A stretch of DNA of 64,000 nucleotides. It comes from Pseudohaliea rubra DSM 19751 (lineage in GTDB: Bacteria; Pseudomonadota; Gammaproteobacteria; Pseudomonadales; Halieaceae). Within the stretch, counting starts at the first letter, position 1; every line of letters begins with the position of its first letter. Of this stretch, positions 11,701 to 19,652 are shown piece by piece. A program made the translations under genes and the position numbers. Under the pieces are notes generated by a model. The model was not told the DNA's origin, made no database searches, and saw nothing but the letters and a program-made list of their open reading frames with translations. Where the stretch lies: NCBI RefSeq assembly GCF_000764025.1, contig NZ_KN234748.1, positions 60,999 to 124,998 on the forward strand. Direction: 5' to 3'.

Positions 11701-12511
11701 CGTGGCCTTCCCGGCCCTCGAGGACCGCGGCGAGAGCGTGGCCCTGCGGCTCTTCGATTACGCCGAGGATGCGCTGGCGAGCCACCGTCGGGGCCTGGCC
11801 AGGCTGGCGGCTCTGCAGCTGGCGCGGCCGCTGCGCGGCCTGCGCAAGCAACTCCTGCGGGCCAATGAGGACCAGCTCTTGTTCGCCGCGGCGGGCCTGG
11901 AGCGGGAGCCGCTCCTCGAGGACGCCCTTGCCGCGGCCGTGCTCGAGGCCTGCGGCCTCGGCGTCGGCGACTGCCGTGATGCGGAGACTTTTGAAGCCGC
12001 CCTTGGCCGGGGGAACGCCCGCCTCATTGCTGTTGTCAACGAACTGGAGCAGCGCCTGCGCAATCTGCTCCGGCCCCTGGCCGCAGCGCGGCCGCAGCTG
12101 GTAAAGCTGGCCGTGCAGTGGCCGGCGGCGGTAGCAGATGTGGAGGGACAGCTCGCAGACCTGCTCCGCCCCGGTTTTCTGGTTGACACGCCCTTTACCA
12201 TGCTGGCGCAGTATCCCCGCTATGCCAAGGCGCTGGCCCATCGGCTCGAGCGCCTGCCCGCGCAGCCCGGCAAGGATGAGCAGGCCCGCGCGCAGCTCGA
12301 AATGCTCAAAGCACCGCTTGAGGCCCTTCTCGTCGAGCGTCCTCACGTCAGGCTCAGTTCCCCTGAGATAATGACCTACACAGAAATGCTCGAAGAGTTT
12401 CGAGTGTCTCTCTTTGCCCAGCAGCTGGGCACGGCGCGTCCGGTCTCGGCCAAGCGCCTGGCCCGGCAGTGGGAGGCCTGTGAGGCCTGGCTGGCGGCAC
12501 ATCCGCGCTAG
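8765..12511 (+). CDS. hrpA: ATP-dependent RNA helicase HrpA
   Basis: 1248 aa DEAH-box helicase close to the E. coli HrpA length (about 1300). Walker A GETGSGKTT (45-53), DEAH box (about 142-145) with HERSLNIDFLLGYL, motif III TSAT, and motif VI QRRGRCGRVGPG are all present, followed by the winged-helix and ratchet region and the long HrpA-specific C-terminal DUF3418-type domain (LSPADRPLADAL, PFTMLAQYPRYAKAL). HrpA unwinds structured mRNA, including stalled-ribosome complexes, in the cytoplasm. Several very long minus-strand readings overlap this gene; they are composition artefacts. Confidence 0.97.
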   Translation: MTEQEATAAPRAIPPIHYPEDLPVAALRGEIAEALASHQVVIVAGETGSGKTTQLPKICLELGRGRMQRIGHTQPRRLAARNVARRIAEELGTPLGGLVGFQVRFQDSVGPQTAVKLMTDGILLAELRRDRDLAAYDTLIIDEAHERSLNIDFLLGYLHQLLPRRPDLKVVITSATIDVERFSRHFDGAPVVEVPGRSYPVETHYLPPEPGKDRDPLEALAGRVREVRDGLWGPRGDMLLFLPGERDIRELAHALRGEAGLDVLPLYARLGQAEQARVFDPRSRRGVRVVLATNVAETSVTVPGIRYVIDPGEARINRYSPRSRIQRLPIEPVSRASADQRRGRCGRVGPGVCLRLYSEEDYLSRPAFTDPEIRRSNLAAVILQMLALRLGAVERFPFLEPPESKDVREGYRLLGELGAVDPRQQLTSLGKKLARLPIDPIAGRMILAASDYGCVAEVLVIASALAVQDPRERPPERQAQADQAHARFRDPRSDFLAFVQLWRYFEEQRQALSQNQLRKLCQREYLSFLRMREWRDIHRQLSIACRQQGIAVPPVLPEEPDYTAIHRALLPGLLSNIAQRREGREYLAARNRKLWVFPGSTLHRKPPTWLVAAEVVETSRVFARTAAAIEPDWLLAANPALLKRHYYEPRWQRGSGRVVATERVTLFGLTVSDGTTVHYGPIDPPVARELLIREGLVSGRWRQKPAFLRHNLAEAAALADLENRTRRRDLLVDEETLFAFYDERVPATITTAAGLARWLKRTPGADASLRLSRGELAARLPGDDLEAQFPDELTWEGQLYPLSYRFEPGGEADGVSVTVPVALLNRVPRHRFDWLVPGLLREKCEALVRGLPKRLRRNLVPVPDTVLAALGELSPADRPLADALAPVLSRLGGCRVTAADFSPASLDDFYRMNVRVVDADGKLLAQDRDLETLVVRFRDETAAAVSGPGAAGPARAGITTWDFGELPGRWSEKQAGIAIVAFPALEDRGESVALRLFDYAEDALASHRRGLARLAALQLARPLRGLRKQLLRANEDQLLFAAAGLEREPLLEDALAAAVLEACGLGVGDCRDAETFEAALGRGNARLIAVVNELEQRLRNLLRPLAAARPQLVKLAVQWPAAVADVEGQLADLLRPGFLVDTPFTMLAQYPRYAKALAHRLERLPAQPGKDEQARAQLEMLKAPLEALLVERPHVRLSSPEIMTYTEMLEEFRVSLFAQQLGTARPVSAKRLARQWEACEAWLAAHPR

Positions 12512-12634
12512 GAGTCGCCTCCGGGCCGGTAGTCAGTCGTCGGCCGGTCCTTTGCCGCGGGGGCAGAGGTAGCGCCGGCGCGGGTCCGACCCTGCCGGCG
12601 GCGCTTAGCGAGCGGCCCGCCCGGGCCCCTGCTG

Positions 12635-12663
12635 TTGTATCGGGACCGCCCCGGGCTTAAAAT
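12635..12663 (+). promoter_or_regulatory. Candidate sigma70 promoter of mlaA
   Basis: TTGTAT (12635-12640), 17 nt spacer, TAAAAT (12658-12663), located 27 nt before the mlaA ATG. The AT-rich -10 stands out in a GC-rich intergenic region. Confidence 0.5.
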
Positions 12664-12689
12664 TGCCGGTTAGATTTCGGGGAACAGCA

Positions 12690-13397
12690 ATGCGCGCTCG
12701 TGTGGTTCTGGCCTTCGCCCTTGTCCTGTCCTGTGCCCAGGTAGCGCAGGGCAGTGATATGGATCCCCTCGAACCGATCAACCGTCCGATCTTTGCCTTC
12801 AACGACATGCTCGATACCTTCGTGCTGCGCCCCGCGGCCAAGGGCTATGACTATGCGGTCCCGCAGACCGTGCAGCAGGGCATCGGCAATTTCTTTGGCA
12901 ACATGGCCGATGTGAACCGTTCGGTGAATGCACTGCTTCAGGGCAAGTGGGATGGCGCCGGTGCCTCGGCAGGCCGGGTGCTCGTAAACAGTACCCTGGG
13001 CATGTTCGGCTTCTTCGACGTCGCTACGGAACTCGGGATCGAGCGTCACCGCGCCGATTTCGGCGAGACCCTGGCTGCCTGGGGGGTGCCCCAGGGTCCC
13101 TACCTGGTAGTGCCGTTGTTCGGTCCGCGTACCGTGCGCAGCGGCACCGGCACGCTGGTTGATACCTTCGCCTCCGTGCCGTTCTACATCGAGGATTCCT
13201 CGGTGACCTGGAGCCTCTTCAGTCTGGGGATCGTCCATGGACGGGCGCGGCTCCTCGAGTCGGACCAGCTCCTGTCCGGAGACCGCTACATCTTCATCCG
13301 TGACGCCTACCTGCAGCAGCGGGCGGCGCGCCTGTCCGGGGGGACGGTGGAGGATGAATTCTCCGATTTCGAGGACGACTGGTCGGAGGATTTCTGA
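12690..13397 (+). CDS. mlaA: MlaA (VacJ) phospholipid-transport protein
   Basis: 235 aa. MlaA sits in the outer membrane inner leaflet and removes misplaced phospholipids for retrograde transport by MlaFEDB. Family blocks are clear: DPLEPINRPIFAFND, NFFGNMADVNRSVNALLQGK, GMFGFFDVATELG, ETLAAWGVPQGPYLVVPLFGP, TVRSGTG and DAYLQQRAARLSGG. The ATG at 12690 follows a GGGGA box. The signal sequence contains a Cys (VLSC, residue 14) that could be a lipobox, but -2 Leu and -1 Ser are atypical; cleavage by signal peptidase I after AQG is the alternative. The rest of the mla operon is not in the window, which is common for mlaA. Confidence 0.93.
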   Translation: MRARVVLAFALVLSCAQVAQGSDMDPLEPINRPIFAFNDMLDTFVLRPAAKGYDYAVPQTVQQGIGNFFGNMADVNRSVNALLQGKWDGAGASAGRVLVNSTLGMFGFFDVATELGIERHRADFGETLAAWGVPQGPYLVVPLFGPRTVRSGTGTLVDTFASVPFYIEDSSVTWSLFSLGIVHGRARLLESDQLLSGDRYIFIRDAYLQQRAARLSGGTVEDEFSDFEDDWSEDF

Positions 13398-13427
13398 CTC
13401 CCCGGTGCCGAAACTGTGAATAGTGCC

Positions 13428-13455
13428 CCCGGGCGCGTCACGCGCCTTGCCCGGG
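13428..13455 (+). terminator. Nested GC hairpins after mlaA
   Basis: CCCGGG at 13428-13433 and 13450-13455 enclose a second perfect hairpin, GGCGCG-TCA-CGCGCC (13432-13446). The two stems share bases and are mutually exclusive. There is no U-tract. This may terminate mlaA or lie in the leader of the downstream regulator. Confidence 0.4.
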
Positions 13456-13500
13456 AGCCACGGTGGGCGTAGTGTCCGAGCAAGTCCGGAGCCCTGATTC

Positions 13501-14697
13501 ATGCAGATGACACACAGTGGCAAAGTGCTGGTCATCGATAATGACCCCGAGCGCGCTGAGGCCCTGGCCGGGCTTGTGACCGGCGCCGGTTTCACCACTG
13601 CCACGACCACCGACGTGACCAACTCCACCCAGTCCCTGAGCGATGCCAGTGATCTGGATGTAATCCTCTGTGAACTCGATCTCGACGGTGTTTCCTGGGG
13701 TGAGGCCAAGCGCACCCTGCGGGAAATGAACGTCCAGGTGCCGGTTATCATGTTTGCCGATGAGGCCTCTGCGGCCAGCATGATGACGGCGCTGCGCCTC
13801 GGTGCGAATGACTTCTTCGCTCGCCCGGTGGAAGACGCCCAGGCCCTCTTCGACTCCATGGACCGCTGCGTGCGGCAGCGGCAGATGAGCCGGGAACTGC
13901 GCCAATCCCGCAAGCGCCTGGAAGCAGCCAACCGGGAGCTCAAGAACACAGTGCGTGTCCTTGAGCAGGACCAGCAGGCGGGCCGGCAGGTCCAGCTGCG
14001 CATGCTGCCGACGTCACCGATGGTGATCGGTGACTATGTCTTCAGCCACACCGTGATCCCCTCGCTCTATCTGAGTGGCGATTTCACCGATTACTTCACC
14101 GTGGGTCAGGATTGCGTGGTGTTCTTCATGGCCGACGTATCGGGCCACGGCAGCTCCTCTGCGTTCGCCACGGTGCTCCTGAAGAACCTTTTCGCGCGCA
14201 AGCGCTCTGACTTCCTGCGCAAGAGTGACGCCGCGGTTCTGGACCCGGTGCGCATGCTCGAGCTTGCCAACAAGGAGCTCCTTGATCTCGGTGTCGGCAA
14301 GTTTGCGACCATGATCGTCGGCACGCTGGACATGACGGCCAACCGCCTGCGCTACTCGGTGGCGGGACACCTGCCCCTGCCGGTGCTCGTCTCCGATGCC
14401 GGCGCCGACTACCTGCCCGGCGAGGGGACGGCAGTGGGGATGATGCCGGAGGCGGCCTTCGCGGTGCAGGAAGTCGCGCTGCCGGAGAGCTTCACGCTGG
14501 CGCTCTTTTCCGACGGTATTCTCGAGATTCTGCCGCCGGACAACCTGCTGGAGCAGGAGTCCTTCTTCCTCGACGTTTTCCGCCAGGGCAGCGAGACACC
14601 GGCGGCGCTGGTGACCCGCCTGGGTCTTGATTCCGTGGCGACGGCCCCGGATGACATTGCCGCCCTGTTCGTGGGCAAGCGGGCTGCCAGTGAGTGA
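13501..14697 (+). CDS. HsbR-like response regulator with PP2C (SpoIIE) phosphatase domain
   Basis: 398 aa. Residues 7-115 form a receiver-like domain, about 117-165 a coiled-coil linker (QSRKRLEAANRELKNTVRVLEQ), and 170-395 a PP2C/SpoIIE Ser/Thr phosphatase with GDFTDYF and DVSGHGSSSAFATVL metal-site motifs and LFSDGILE near the end. The receiver is degenerate: the phospho-acceptor aligns with Glu58 (CELDLDG), the conserved Thr with Ala86 and the conserved Lys with Arg108. Gene order and partner match P. aeruginosa HsbR (PA3346)-HsbA, where the phosphatase acts on the STAS protein to control FlgM, swimming and biofilm. Unlike that protein, no C-terminal HATPase kinase domain is present. The next gene overlaps by 8 nt. 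Confidence 0.88.
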   Translation: MQMTHSGKVLVIDNDPERAEALAGLVTGAGFTTATTTDVTNSTQSLSDASDLDVILCELDLDGVSWGEAKRTLREMNVQVPVIMFADEASAASMMTALRLGANDFFARPVEDAQALFDSMDRCVRQRQMSRELRQSRKRLEAANRELKNTVRVLEQDQQAGRQVQLRMLPTSPMVIGDYVFSHTVIPSLYLSGDFTDYFTVGQDCVVFFMADVSGHGSSSAFATVLLKNLFARKRSDFLRKSDAAVLDPVRMLELANKELLDLGVGKFATMIVGTLDMTANRLRYSVAGHLPLPVLVSDAGADYLPGEGTAVGMMPEAAFAVQEVALPESFTLALFSDGILEILPPDNLLEQESFFLDVFRQGSETPAALVTRLGLDSVATAPDDIAALFVGKRAASE

Positions 14698-15175
14698 AGG
14701 ACGGGTGCTGGCGGCCTGTCAGGACGGCGCCTACGTGCTGCGCCTGACCGGCGATGTGCGTATGACGCTGTGTACGTCCCTCGATGAGTATCTCGAGCAG
14801 ATGCTCTCGGACCCGGCCTTTGCCAGCGTATGGATTGATCTCTGCGACGTGGAGGGGCTGGACAGCACCACGCTCGGCCAGCTGGCGAGGCTCGCGCTGC
14901 AGGTGCGCGAGCGTTTCGGTTTTCGTCCTGCCATCTACTGCTGTGATGCGGGTATCAACCGGCTGCTGTCGAGCATGGGCTTTGAGCGCCTCTTCGAGCT
15001 GCATGAGAAGACCTGCTGCAACACCGGCACCGCCGAGGACATCCCTCTGGTGCCGGGGAGTGAGGATGCCGTCCGTGAGCGGGTGATTGAGGCGCACCGG
15101 GTGCTGATGGACCTGTCCGATGAGAACGCCGACCGCTTCCGCGACCTCATGGATGTGCTGCAGTCCTCTCCCTGA
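14690..15175 (+). CDS. HsbA-like STAS anti-anti-sigma factor
   Basis: 161 aa from a GTG start that overlaps the phosphatase stop (GTGAGTGA). STAS domain: GDVRMTLCTSLD at 21-32, a region strongly shared with Pseudomonas HsbA, then DVEGLDSTTLGQLA with the probable phospho-Ser59, and SSMGFERLFEL. A helical C-terminal extension carries the ERVIEAHRVLMDLSDEN segment. It should be switched by Ser phosphorylation, with the adjacent PP2C protein as its phosphatase; the kinase is not encoded beside it. The expected partner, an anti-sigma such as FlgM, is not in the window. Confidence 0.88.
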   Translation: MSEGRVLAACQDGAYVLRLTGDVRMTLCTSLDEYLEQMLSDPAFASVWIDLCDVEGLDSTTLGQLARLALQVRERFGFRPAIYCCDAGINRLLSSMGFERLFELHEKTCCNTGTAEDIPLVPGSEDAVRERVIEAHRVLMDLSDENADRFRDLMDVLQSSP

Positions 15176-15202
15176 CTCCCTGACTCCCTGACTCCCTGAC
15201 TC
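15171..15202. repeat. Four perfect tandem copies of 8 bp CCTGACTC
   Basis: Units at 15171-15178, 15179-15186, 15187-15194 and 15195-15202, with no mismatches. The STAS gene stop codon TGA is in the first copy. Since 8 is not a multiple of 3, successive TGAs fall in different frames, so three copies place a stop in every + frame. The block separates the convergent STAS and TerB genes. Confidence 0.95.
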
Positions 15203-15209
15203 GAGAAGG

Positions 15210-15653
15210 CTAGCGCCTGGACATGGCCAGTTTTGCCCGGATGTAGTCCTCATGGGGGACGTAGATCAGCTCCGCGACGCGGCGGATCAGGTGTTCCTCG
15301 TACTTGTCGAGGTCGCCGTCCGCATAGGCCACTTTCCACATGTCGATGATCAGCTCCTGCTTGCGTGCCGGCGTGAAGTGGTCGTTTATGAGCCGGGTGA
15401 ACTGGTAGAGCGAGGTCGCCGCATCAGCCTGCGCATTAGCCTCCGCAAGGAGCGCCGAGAGCTCCGCCTCGCTGAGCCCGAGGCTGCGCTTCAACGTTGC
15501 GGTCAGTGCCGCTTCCTCGACGCCGTCCTGCCGCGCATCGGCCCTGGCGGTTTCTATAAGAAGAGTGGCAGCGGCCAGGTGCAGCTGGTGCTCCGTGACT
15601 TCCGGCTGCCCCTTGCGGGCCGGCTCGAAGAGGGCCTTGAGCGCGCCGATCAT
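15210..15653 (-). CDS. TerB-family protein
   Basis: 147 aa all-helical protein of the TerB/TerB-like family (pfam05099): [60 protein letters not shown]. The acidic DGxxD pairs around A-R-A-D and A-Y-A-D-G-D-L-D are the metal-binding signatures of the family. Although named after tellurite resistance, solitary TerB proteins like this are general and their role is unknown; no ter genes are nearby. Its start overlaps the transaldolase stop by 4 nt (ATGA), so it is translated from the same mRNA. Confidence 0.88.
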   Translation of the reverse strand: MIGALKALFEPARKGQPEVTEHQLHLAAATLLIETARADARQDGVEEAALTATLKRSLGLSEAELSALLAEANAQADAATSLYQFTRLINDHFTPARKQELIIDMWKVAYADGDLDKYEEHLIRRVAELIYVPHEDYIRAKLAMSRR

Positions 15654-16603
15654 CGCTGGCTGACCACTTGTTCGAGGCGGCGCTGGTCGGCGATAAAGTT
15701 GCGGATACCCTCGGCGAGCTTCTCCGTGACCATGGCGTCTTCGTTGAGTTCGAGGCGGAAGGCTGCCTCGGCCGGTGGCGAGAGCACATCTTCGGACGAC
15801 GCCCCGGTCGCGCTGAGAGCCCGGGGCAGTGCGCCGTCGTCGTCCGCCAGGCCTTCCAGCAGCGTCGGGCTGATGGTCAGGCGGTCGCAGCCGGCGAGGG
15901 CCTCGATCTCTCCCTGGTTGCGGAAGCTCGCACCCATAACCACCGTCTCATAGCCGTGATGCTTGTAGTAGCGGTAGATCCGCCGCACGGACTGCACGCC
16001 GGGATCATCCTCTGCACGATCGATGACGCTGTCCGTGTTCGCCTTGTACCAGTCCAGGATCCGGCCGACGAAGGGCGAGATCAGGTGCACGCCGGCATCG
16101 GCGCAGGCACGGGCCTGAGTGAAGCCGAAGAGCAACGTCAGGTTGCACTGGATACCCTCGCGCTCGAGGGTCTCAGCGGCGCGGATCCCCTCCCAGGTGG
16201 AGGCGGTCTTGATCAGTACCCGCTCCCGGCCGATGCCCGCCTCCTCGTACAGTCCGATGAGCTTCTTCGCCCGTTCGATGGTGCCCGTTGTATCAAAGGA
16301 AAGGCGAGCGTCGACCTCCGTGGATACGCGCCCGGGGATGAGTTCCAGGATCTCCCGGCCCACGGCGACGGCAAAGCGGTCGCAGCTGTCGGCGAGCTGC
16401 GTGGCGTCAGAGCCTCCCCGCGCCGCTGCCGCACTGCGGGCGCCGTCGAGGAGTTCGGCGTAGTGGGGCAGCGCGGAGGCCTTGAGCAGCAGCGACGGAT
16501 TGGTAGTGGCATCGATGGGTGAAAACTGGCGGATGGCCTGGATGTCGCCGGTATCGGCGACCACCTGGGTCATGGCCTTGAGTTGCTCAAGCTTGCTTGG
16601 CAT
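15650..16603 (-). CDS. tal: Transaldolase
   Basis: 317 aa, the length of E. coli TalB. It transfers a dihydroxyacetone unit between sedoheptulose-7-P and glyceraldehyde-3-P in the non-oxidative pentose phosphate pathway. [10 protein letters not shown] (33-42) and the Schiff-base Lys132 in [15 protein letters not shown] are the hallmark motifs; [15 protein letters not shown] and [22 protein letters not shown] also match. ATG at 16603 begins [15 protein letters not shown], matching the family start; the seven-residue longer reading is not needed. It is followed by the overlapping terB-like gene. Confidence 0.96.
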   Translation of the reverse strand: MPSKLEQLKAMTQVVADTGDIQAIRQFSPIDATTNPSLLLKASALPHYAELLDGARSAAAARGGSDATQLADSCDRFAVAVGREILELIPGRVSTEVDARLSFDTTGTIERAKKLIGLYEEAGIGRERVLIKTASTWEGIRAAETLEREGIQCNLTLLFGFTQARACADAGVHLISPFVGRILDWYKANTDSVIDRAEDDPGVQSVRRIYRYYKHHGYETVVMGASFRNQGEIEALAGCDRLTISPTLLEGLADDDGALPRALSATGASSEDVLSPPAEAAFRLELNEDAMVTEKLAEGIRNFIADQRRLEQVVSQR

Positions 16604-16628
16604 GGGGTCTCCTGTTGCAGTCACCGCC

Positions 16629-17639
16629 TCAGGCGGCGAGCGGTGTAAGCTGGTCGAGGGCGGCGCGCAGGGTGTGGGCGCCGGCCCCGGGCCGGTGGGC
16701 CTGTTCGCTCAGGTGGCGGCGGAAGCGACGGGCCCCGGGGCGTCCGCTGAACAGGCCGAGCACGTGCCGGGTCACGTGGTTCAGTGGCGTGCCCGCCGCG
16801 AGTTCCCGCTCCAGGTAGGGGAAAAGTGCCAACAGGGCCTGTTCGGGGGTCTCCGCCGGGTCCGGCGCCCCGAAGAAGGTACTGTCCACGCGGGCGAGCT
16901 GCCAGGGGTCCTGGTAGGCGGCGCGGCCGAGCATGACGCCGTCTACCGCAGCGAGGTGATGCTCGCCCGCGGCCAGGCTGTCGATACCGCCATTGAGCAC
17001 GATGGTCAGCGCCGGAAACTCGGTCTTGAGCCGGTGCACCCAGGGGTAGTTGAGCGGCGGCACTTCGCGGTTTTCCTTCGGTGACAGGCCTTTGAGCCAG
17101 GCTTTGCGTGCGTGCACGATGAACACGTCACAGCCGCCTTCGGCCACTGTGCCGGCAAAGTCCCGGAACTCGCTGTAGCTCTCCATGTGGTCGATGCCGA
17201 TGCGGTGCTTGACGGTCACCGGCAGGGTGCAGGCATCGCGCATGGCGCGCACGCAGTCGGCGACCAGGGCGGGGTGCGCCATGAGGCATGCGCCGAAGGC
17301 GCCGTTCTGTACGCGGTCCGAAGGGCAGCCGCAGTTGAGGTTGACCTCGTCGTAGCCGGCTTCCTCGGCAAAGCGCGCGCAGCGGGCGAGGTCCGCCGGG
17401 ACCGAGCCGCCGAGCTGCAGGGCTACCGGGTGCTCCACCACCGGATCGAAGGCGAGGAGCCGCTCCCGGTCGCCGTGGATCAGCGCGCCGGTGGTGACCA
17501 TTTCGGTGTACAGCCTTGCATGGCGCGTCAGCCCGCGCCAGAACTGGCGACAGTGGCGGTCGGACCAGTCCATCATGGGGGCCGTGCAGAAGCGCCAGCT
17601 CGTCGCTGCCGGGCCCGGTTTGTCAGTCAGTTGATTCAC
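16629..17639 (-). CDS. dusA: tRNA-dihydrouridine synthase A
   Basis: 336 aa FMN enzyme reducing U20/U20a in the tRNA D-loop. It aligns along its length with E. coli Dus[50 protein letters not shown] (active-site Cys in the CGCP block), [51 protein letters not shown] at 17639 (MNQLTDKPG) gives a family-length product; farther upstream the frame runs antisense through unrelated sequence. It is separated from msrA by about 25 nt, so the two probably share a transcript. Confidence 0.95.
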   Translation of the reverse strand: MNQLTDKPGPAATSWRFCTAPMMDWSDRHCRQFWRGLTRHARLYTEMVTTGALIHGDRERLLAFDPVVEHPVALQLGGSVPADLARCARFAEEAGYDEVNLNCGCPSDRVQNGAFGACLMAHPALVADCVRAMRDACTLPVTVKHRIGIDHMESYSEFRDFAGTVAEGGCDVFIVHARKAWLKGLSPKENREVPPLNYPWVHRLKTEFPALTIVLNGGIDSLAAGEHHLAAVDGVMLGRAAYQDPWQLARVDSTFFGAPDPAETPEQALLALFPYLERELAAGTPLNHVTRHVLGLFSGRPGARRFRRHLSEQAHRPGAGAHTLRAALDQLTPLAA

Positions 17640-17664
17640 GGTGCACAGGATACCGCAAGCGGGC

Positions 17665-18246
17665 TCAGTGCGCGTCCTCACCCTCGCCCCAGATTTCCTC
17701 CAGGCGCTGGTCCCGCCCGCAGTTCCATCGGTAGTACTTGTAGCGCAGCGGGTTCTTTTCCGCATAGTCCTGGTGATATGCCTCGACGGGCCAGAAGCGG
17801 CCGGCGGGGAGGAGTTCGGTGGCGATGTCCTGCGCCGGGAAGCGCGCCCGCACCCCGGCGAAAGAGGCCTCCGCGGCCGGACGCTGCTCATCAGTGGCGA
17901 AGATCGCCGTACGGTAGCTCGGCCCCTTGTCGCAGAACTGGCCACGGTTGTCGAAGGGATCGATGTTATGCCAGAAATGTTCGAGCAGCGCCTCGTAGCT
18001 GACCACGGCGGGGTCGTAACTCACCCTCACGGCCTCGTAGTGGCCCTCGTGGTTGCCGCGGTAGCTGGGGTTTCGCAGCGTGCCGCCGGTGAAGCCGGAG
18101 ACTACCTCGCTTACGCCCTCGAGCTTTTCGAAGTCTGCTTCCATGCACCAGAAGCAGCCGCCGGCGAACAGGGCCTCCGCGGCCCGGGTGCCGGGCGCGA
18201 GCGCGGTAAGGCAGATAACGAGCAGGGCCAGAGGCAGGCGCGTCAT
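17665..18246 (-). CDS. msrA: Exported peptide methionine (S)-S-oxide reductase MsrA
   Basis: 193 aa. It repairs oxidised Met. Catalytic Cys31 lies in GGCFWCMEADFE; GGTLRNPSYRGNHEGHYEAV, DPFDNRGQFCDKGPSYRTAIF and YHQDYAEKNPLRYKYYR complete the family signature. The ATG at 18246 gives a Sec signal (MTRLPLALLVICLTALAPG, cleavage near AA-E), so this copy works in the periplasm, unlike the usual cytoplasmic MsrA. No MsrB domain is fused. It is transcribed with dusA. Confidence 0.95.
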   Translation of the reverse strand: MTRLPLALLVICLTALAPGTRAAEALFAGGCFWCMEADFEKLEGVSEVVSGFTGGTLRNPSYRGNHEGHYEAVRVSYDPAVVSYEALLEHFWHNIDPFDNRGQFCDKGPSYRTAIFATDEQRPAAEASFAGVRARFPAQDIATELLPAGRFWPVEAYHQDYAEKNPLRYKYYRWNCGRDQRLEEIWGEGEDAH

Positions 18247-18399
18247 GGAGTGACTCCCGATGGGTGAGTGGGCATGAGACCGCAGCGCAGCGCCGGGGTT
18301 CCCTGGGGTTACGTGCGGCGGCTCGTTCCGGATGTCGCTGCCCCCTGCCGGGGATGGCAGTGCGCTACACTCGCGCCCTGTCCGCGAAGGAGGTGACGC

Positions 18400-19635
18400 A
18401 TGATTTATGACGAGGCGGCTCGCCGTGACCGGGAGGACCCCCTGGCCCCCTTGCGCGAGGCCTTCGCATTGCCGGAGGGTATCGTTTATCTCGATGGCAA
18501 CTCTCTCGGTGCGCTGCCGAAGGCGGTCCCCGGCCGGATCCGGGCCATGCTCAAAGACGAATGGGGTCAGGACCTCATCGCGAGCTGGAATTGCCACGGC
18601 TGGATCGACCTGCCGCAGCGCGTGGGCGAGCGTATCGCACCGCTTGTCGGTGCGGCGCCGGAGCAGGTGCTCTGCTGCGACAGTATTTCCGTGAACCTCT
18701 TCAAGCTCCTGGCCACAGCGCTGGCCCTGCGTCCGGGACGGCATACGATCCTGGTCGAGGCCGGCGATTTCCCGACCGACCGCTATCTCACTGAAGGGCT
18801 TGCGGCTTTTCTTGGAGAAACGCGCTGCCGCGTCCGTGAGGCGCCGGGTGACCGGCTCGCCGACGCTCTGGACGATGATGTTGCCGTGCTTCTGGCCACG
18901 GAGGTGAATTTTCGCAGCGGTCGCCGCCACGCCATGGATGAACTCACGCGTGCGGCCCACGAGGCCGGTGCCCTGGCGCTCTGGGATCTCGCCCACAGCG
19001 CCGGGGCCATGCCGGTGGCACTCGATGCCTGCGGTGTCGATCTCGCTGTGGGCTGTGGCTACAAGTTCCTGAACGGCGGCCCCGGCGCGCCCGCTTTCCT
19101 CTACGTGGCCCGGCGCCACCAGAATGTGGTCGAACAGCCGCTCACGGGCTGGCTGGGTCACCGCGATCCCTTTGCCTTTGCCGACCGCTACCAGCCCGCC
19201 GCCGGCGTGCTGCGCTACCAAGCCGGCACGCCATCGATCCTCGCCCTGCGCTCCCTGGAGGCTGCCCTCGAGGTCTTCGATGGCATCGACCTCCAGGCGC
19301 TGCGAGCGAAATCCCTGGCGCTGACGGACTTCTTCCTGGCGGCGGTCGCTGCCGAGCCCGCCTGCGAAGCGCTGACCGTGCTGACCCCCGGGGATCACGG
19401 CGAGCGCGGCAGTCAGGTGTCTCTCGCTCACCCGGAGGGCTATGCAATCGCCCAGGCGCTGATCGAGGACGGGGTGATCGTGGACTTTCGCGCGCCGGAC
19501 ATCGTACGGTTCGGTTTTGCGCCGCTGTACAACAGCTTCGCGGATGCTGCGGCTGCGGCCCGGAGCCTTGCCGATGTGCTCGCCGGGGCGCGGCACCGGG
19601 CCGAGCGCTTCCGGGTGCGTGCCCGGGTCACCTGA
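18400..19635 (+). CDS. kynU: Kynureninase
   Basis: 411 aa PLP enzyme cleaving kynurenine to anthranilate and alanine in tryptophan breakdown. Family blocks: YLDGNSLGALP, WNCHGWIDLPQRVGERIA, CCDSISVNLFKLLA, EAGDFPTDRY, LWDLAHSAGAMPV and the PLP-Lys in GCGYKFLNGGPGAPAF (Lys near 222), then GWLGHRDPFAF. No kynA/kynB homologue is adjacent; the next gene is a small ABM-fold protein on the same strand 18 nt downstream. An AAGGAGG box precedes the ATG. Confidence 0.95.
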   Translation: MIYDEAARRDREDPLAPLREAFALPEGIVYLDGNSLGALPKAVPGRIRAMLKDEWGQDLIASWNCHGWIDLPQRVGERIAPLVGAAPEQVLCCDSISVNLFKLLATALALRPGRHTILVEAGDFPTDRYLTEGLAAFLGETRCRVREAPGDRLADALDDDVAVLLATEVNFRSGRRHAMDELTRAAHEAGALALWDLAHSAGAMPVALDACGVDLAVGCGYKFLNGGPGAPAFLYVARRHQNVVEQPLTGWLGHRDPFAFADRYQPAAGVLRYQAGTPSILALRSLEAALEVFDGIDLQALRAKSLALTDFFLAAVAAEPACEALTVLTPGDHGERGSQVSLAHPEGYAIAQALIEDGVIVDFRAPDIVRFGFAPLYNSFADAAAAARSLADVLAGARHRAERFRVRARVT

Positions 19636-19652
19636 CAACGCAGGAGGTTGCC

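Noticed and set aside
8246..12502. 1418-codon minus-strand open frame overlapping hrpA
   Set aside because: Mirror of hrpA caused by GC-rich codon bias; low-complexity Arg/Gly/Gln composition, no family motifs, while the + strand has every DEAH-helicase motif.
15171..15202. CRISPR-like repeat
   Set aside because: Units are 8 bp and contiguous, with no spacers, so this is a simple tandem repeat.
17665..19638. Long minus-strand frame running from msrA into the kynU region
   Set aside because: Only the last 193 codons match MsrA; the upstream part is antisense to kynureninase, which has its PLP-Lys and other motifs on the + strand.
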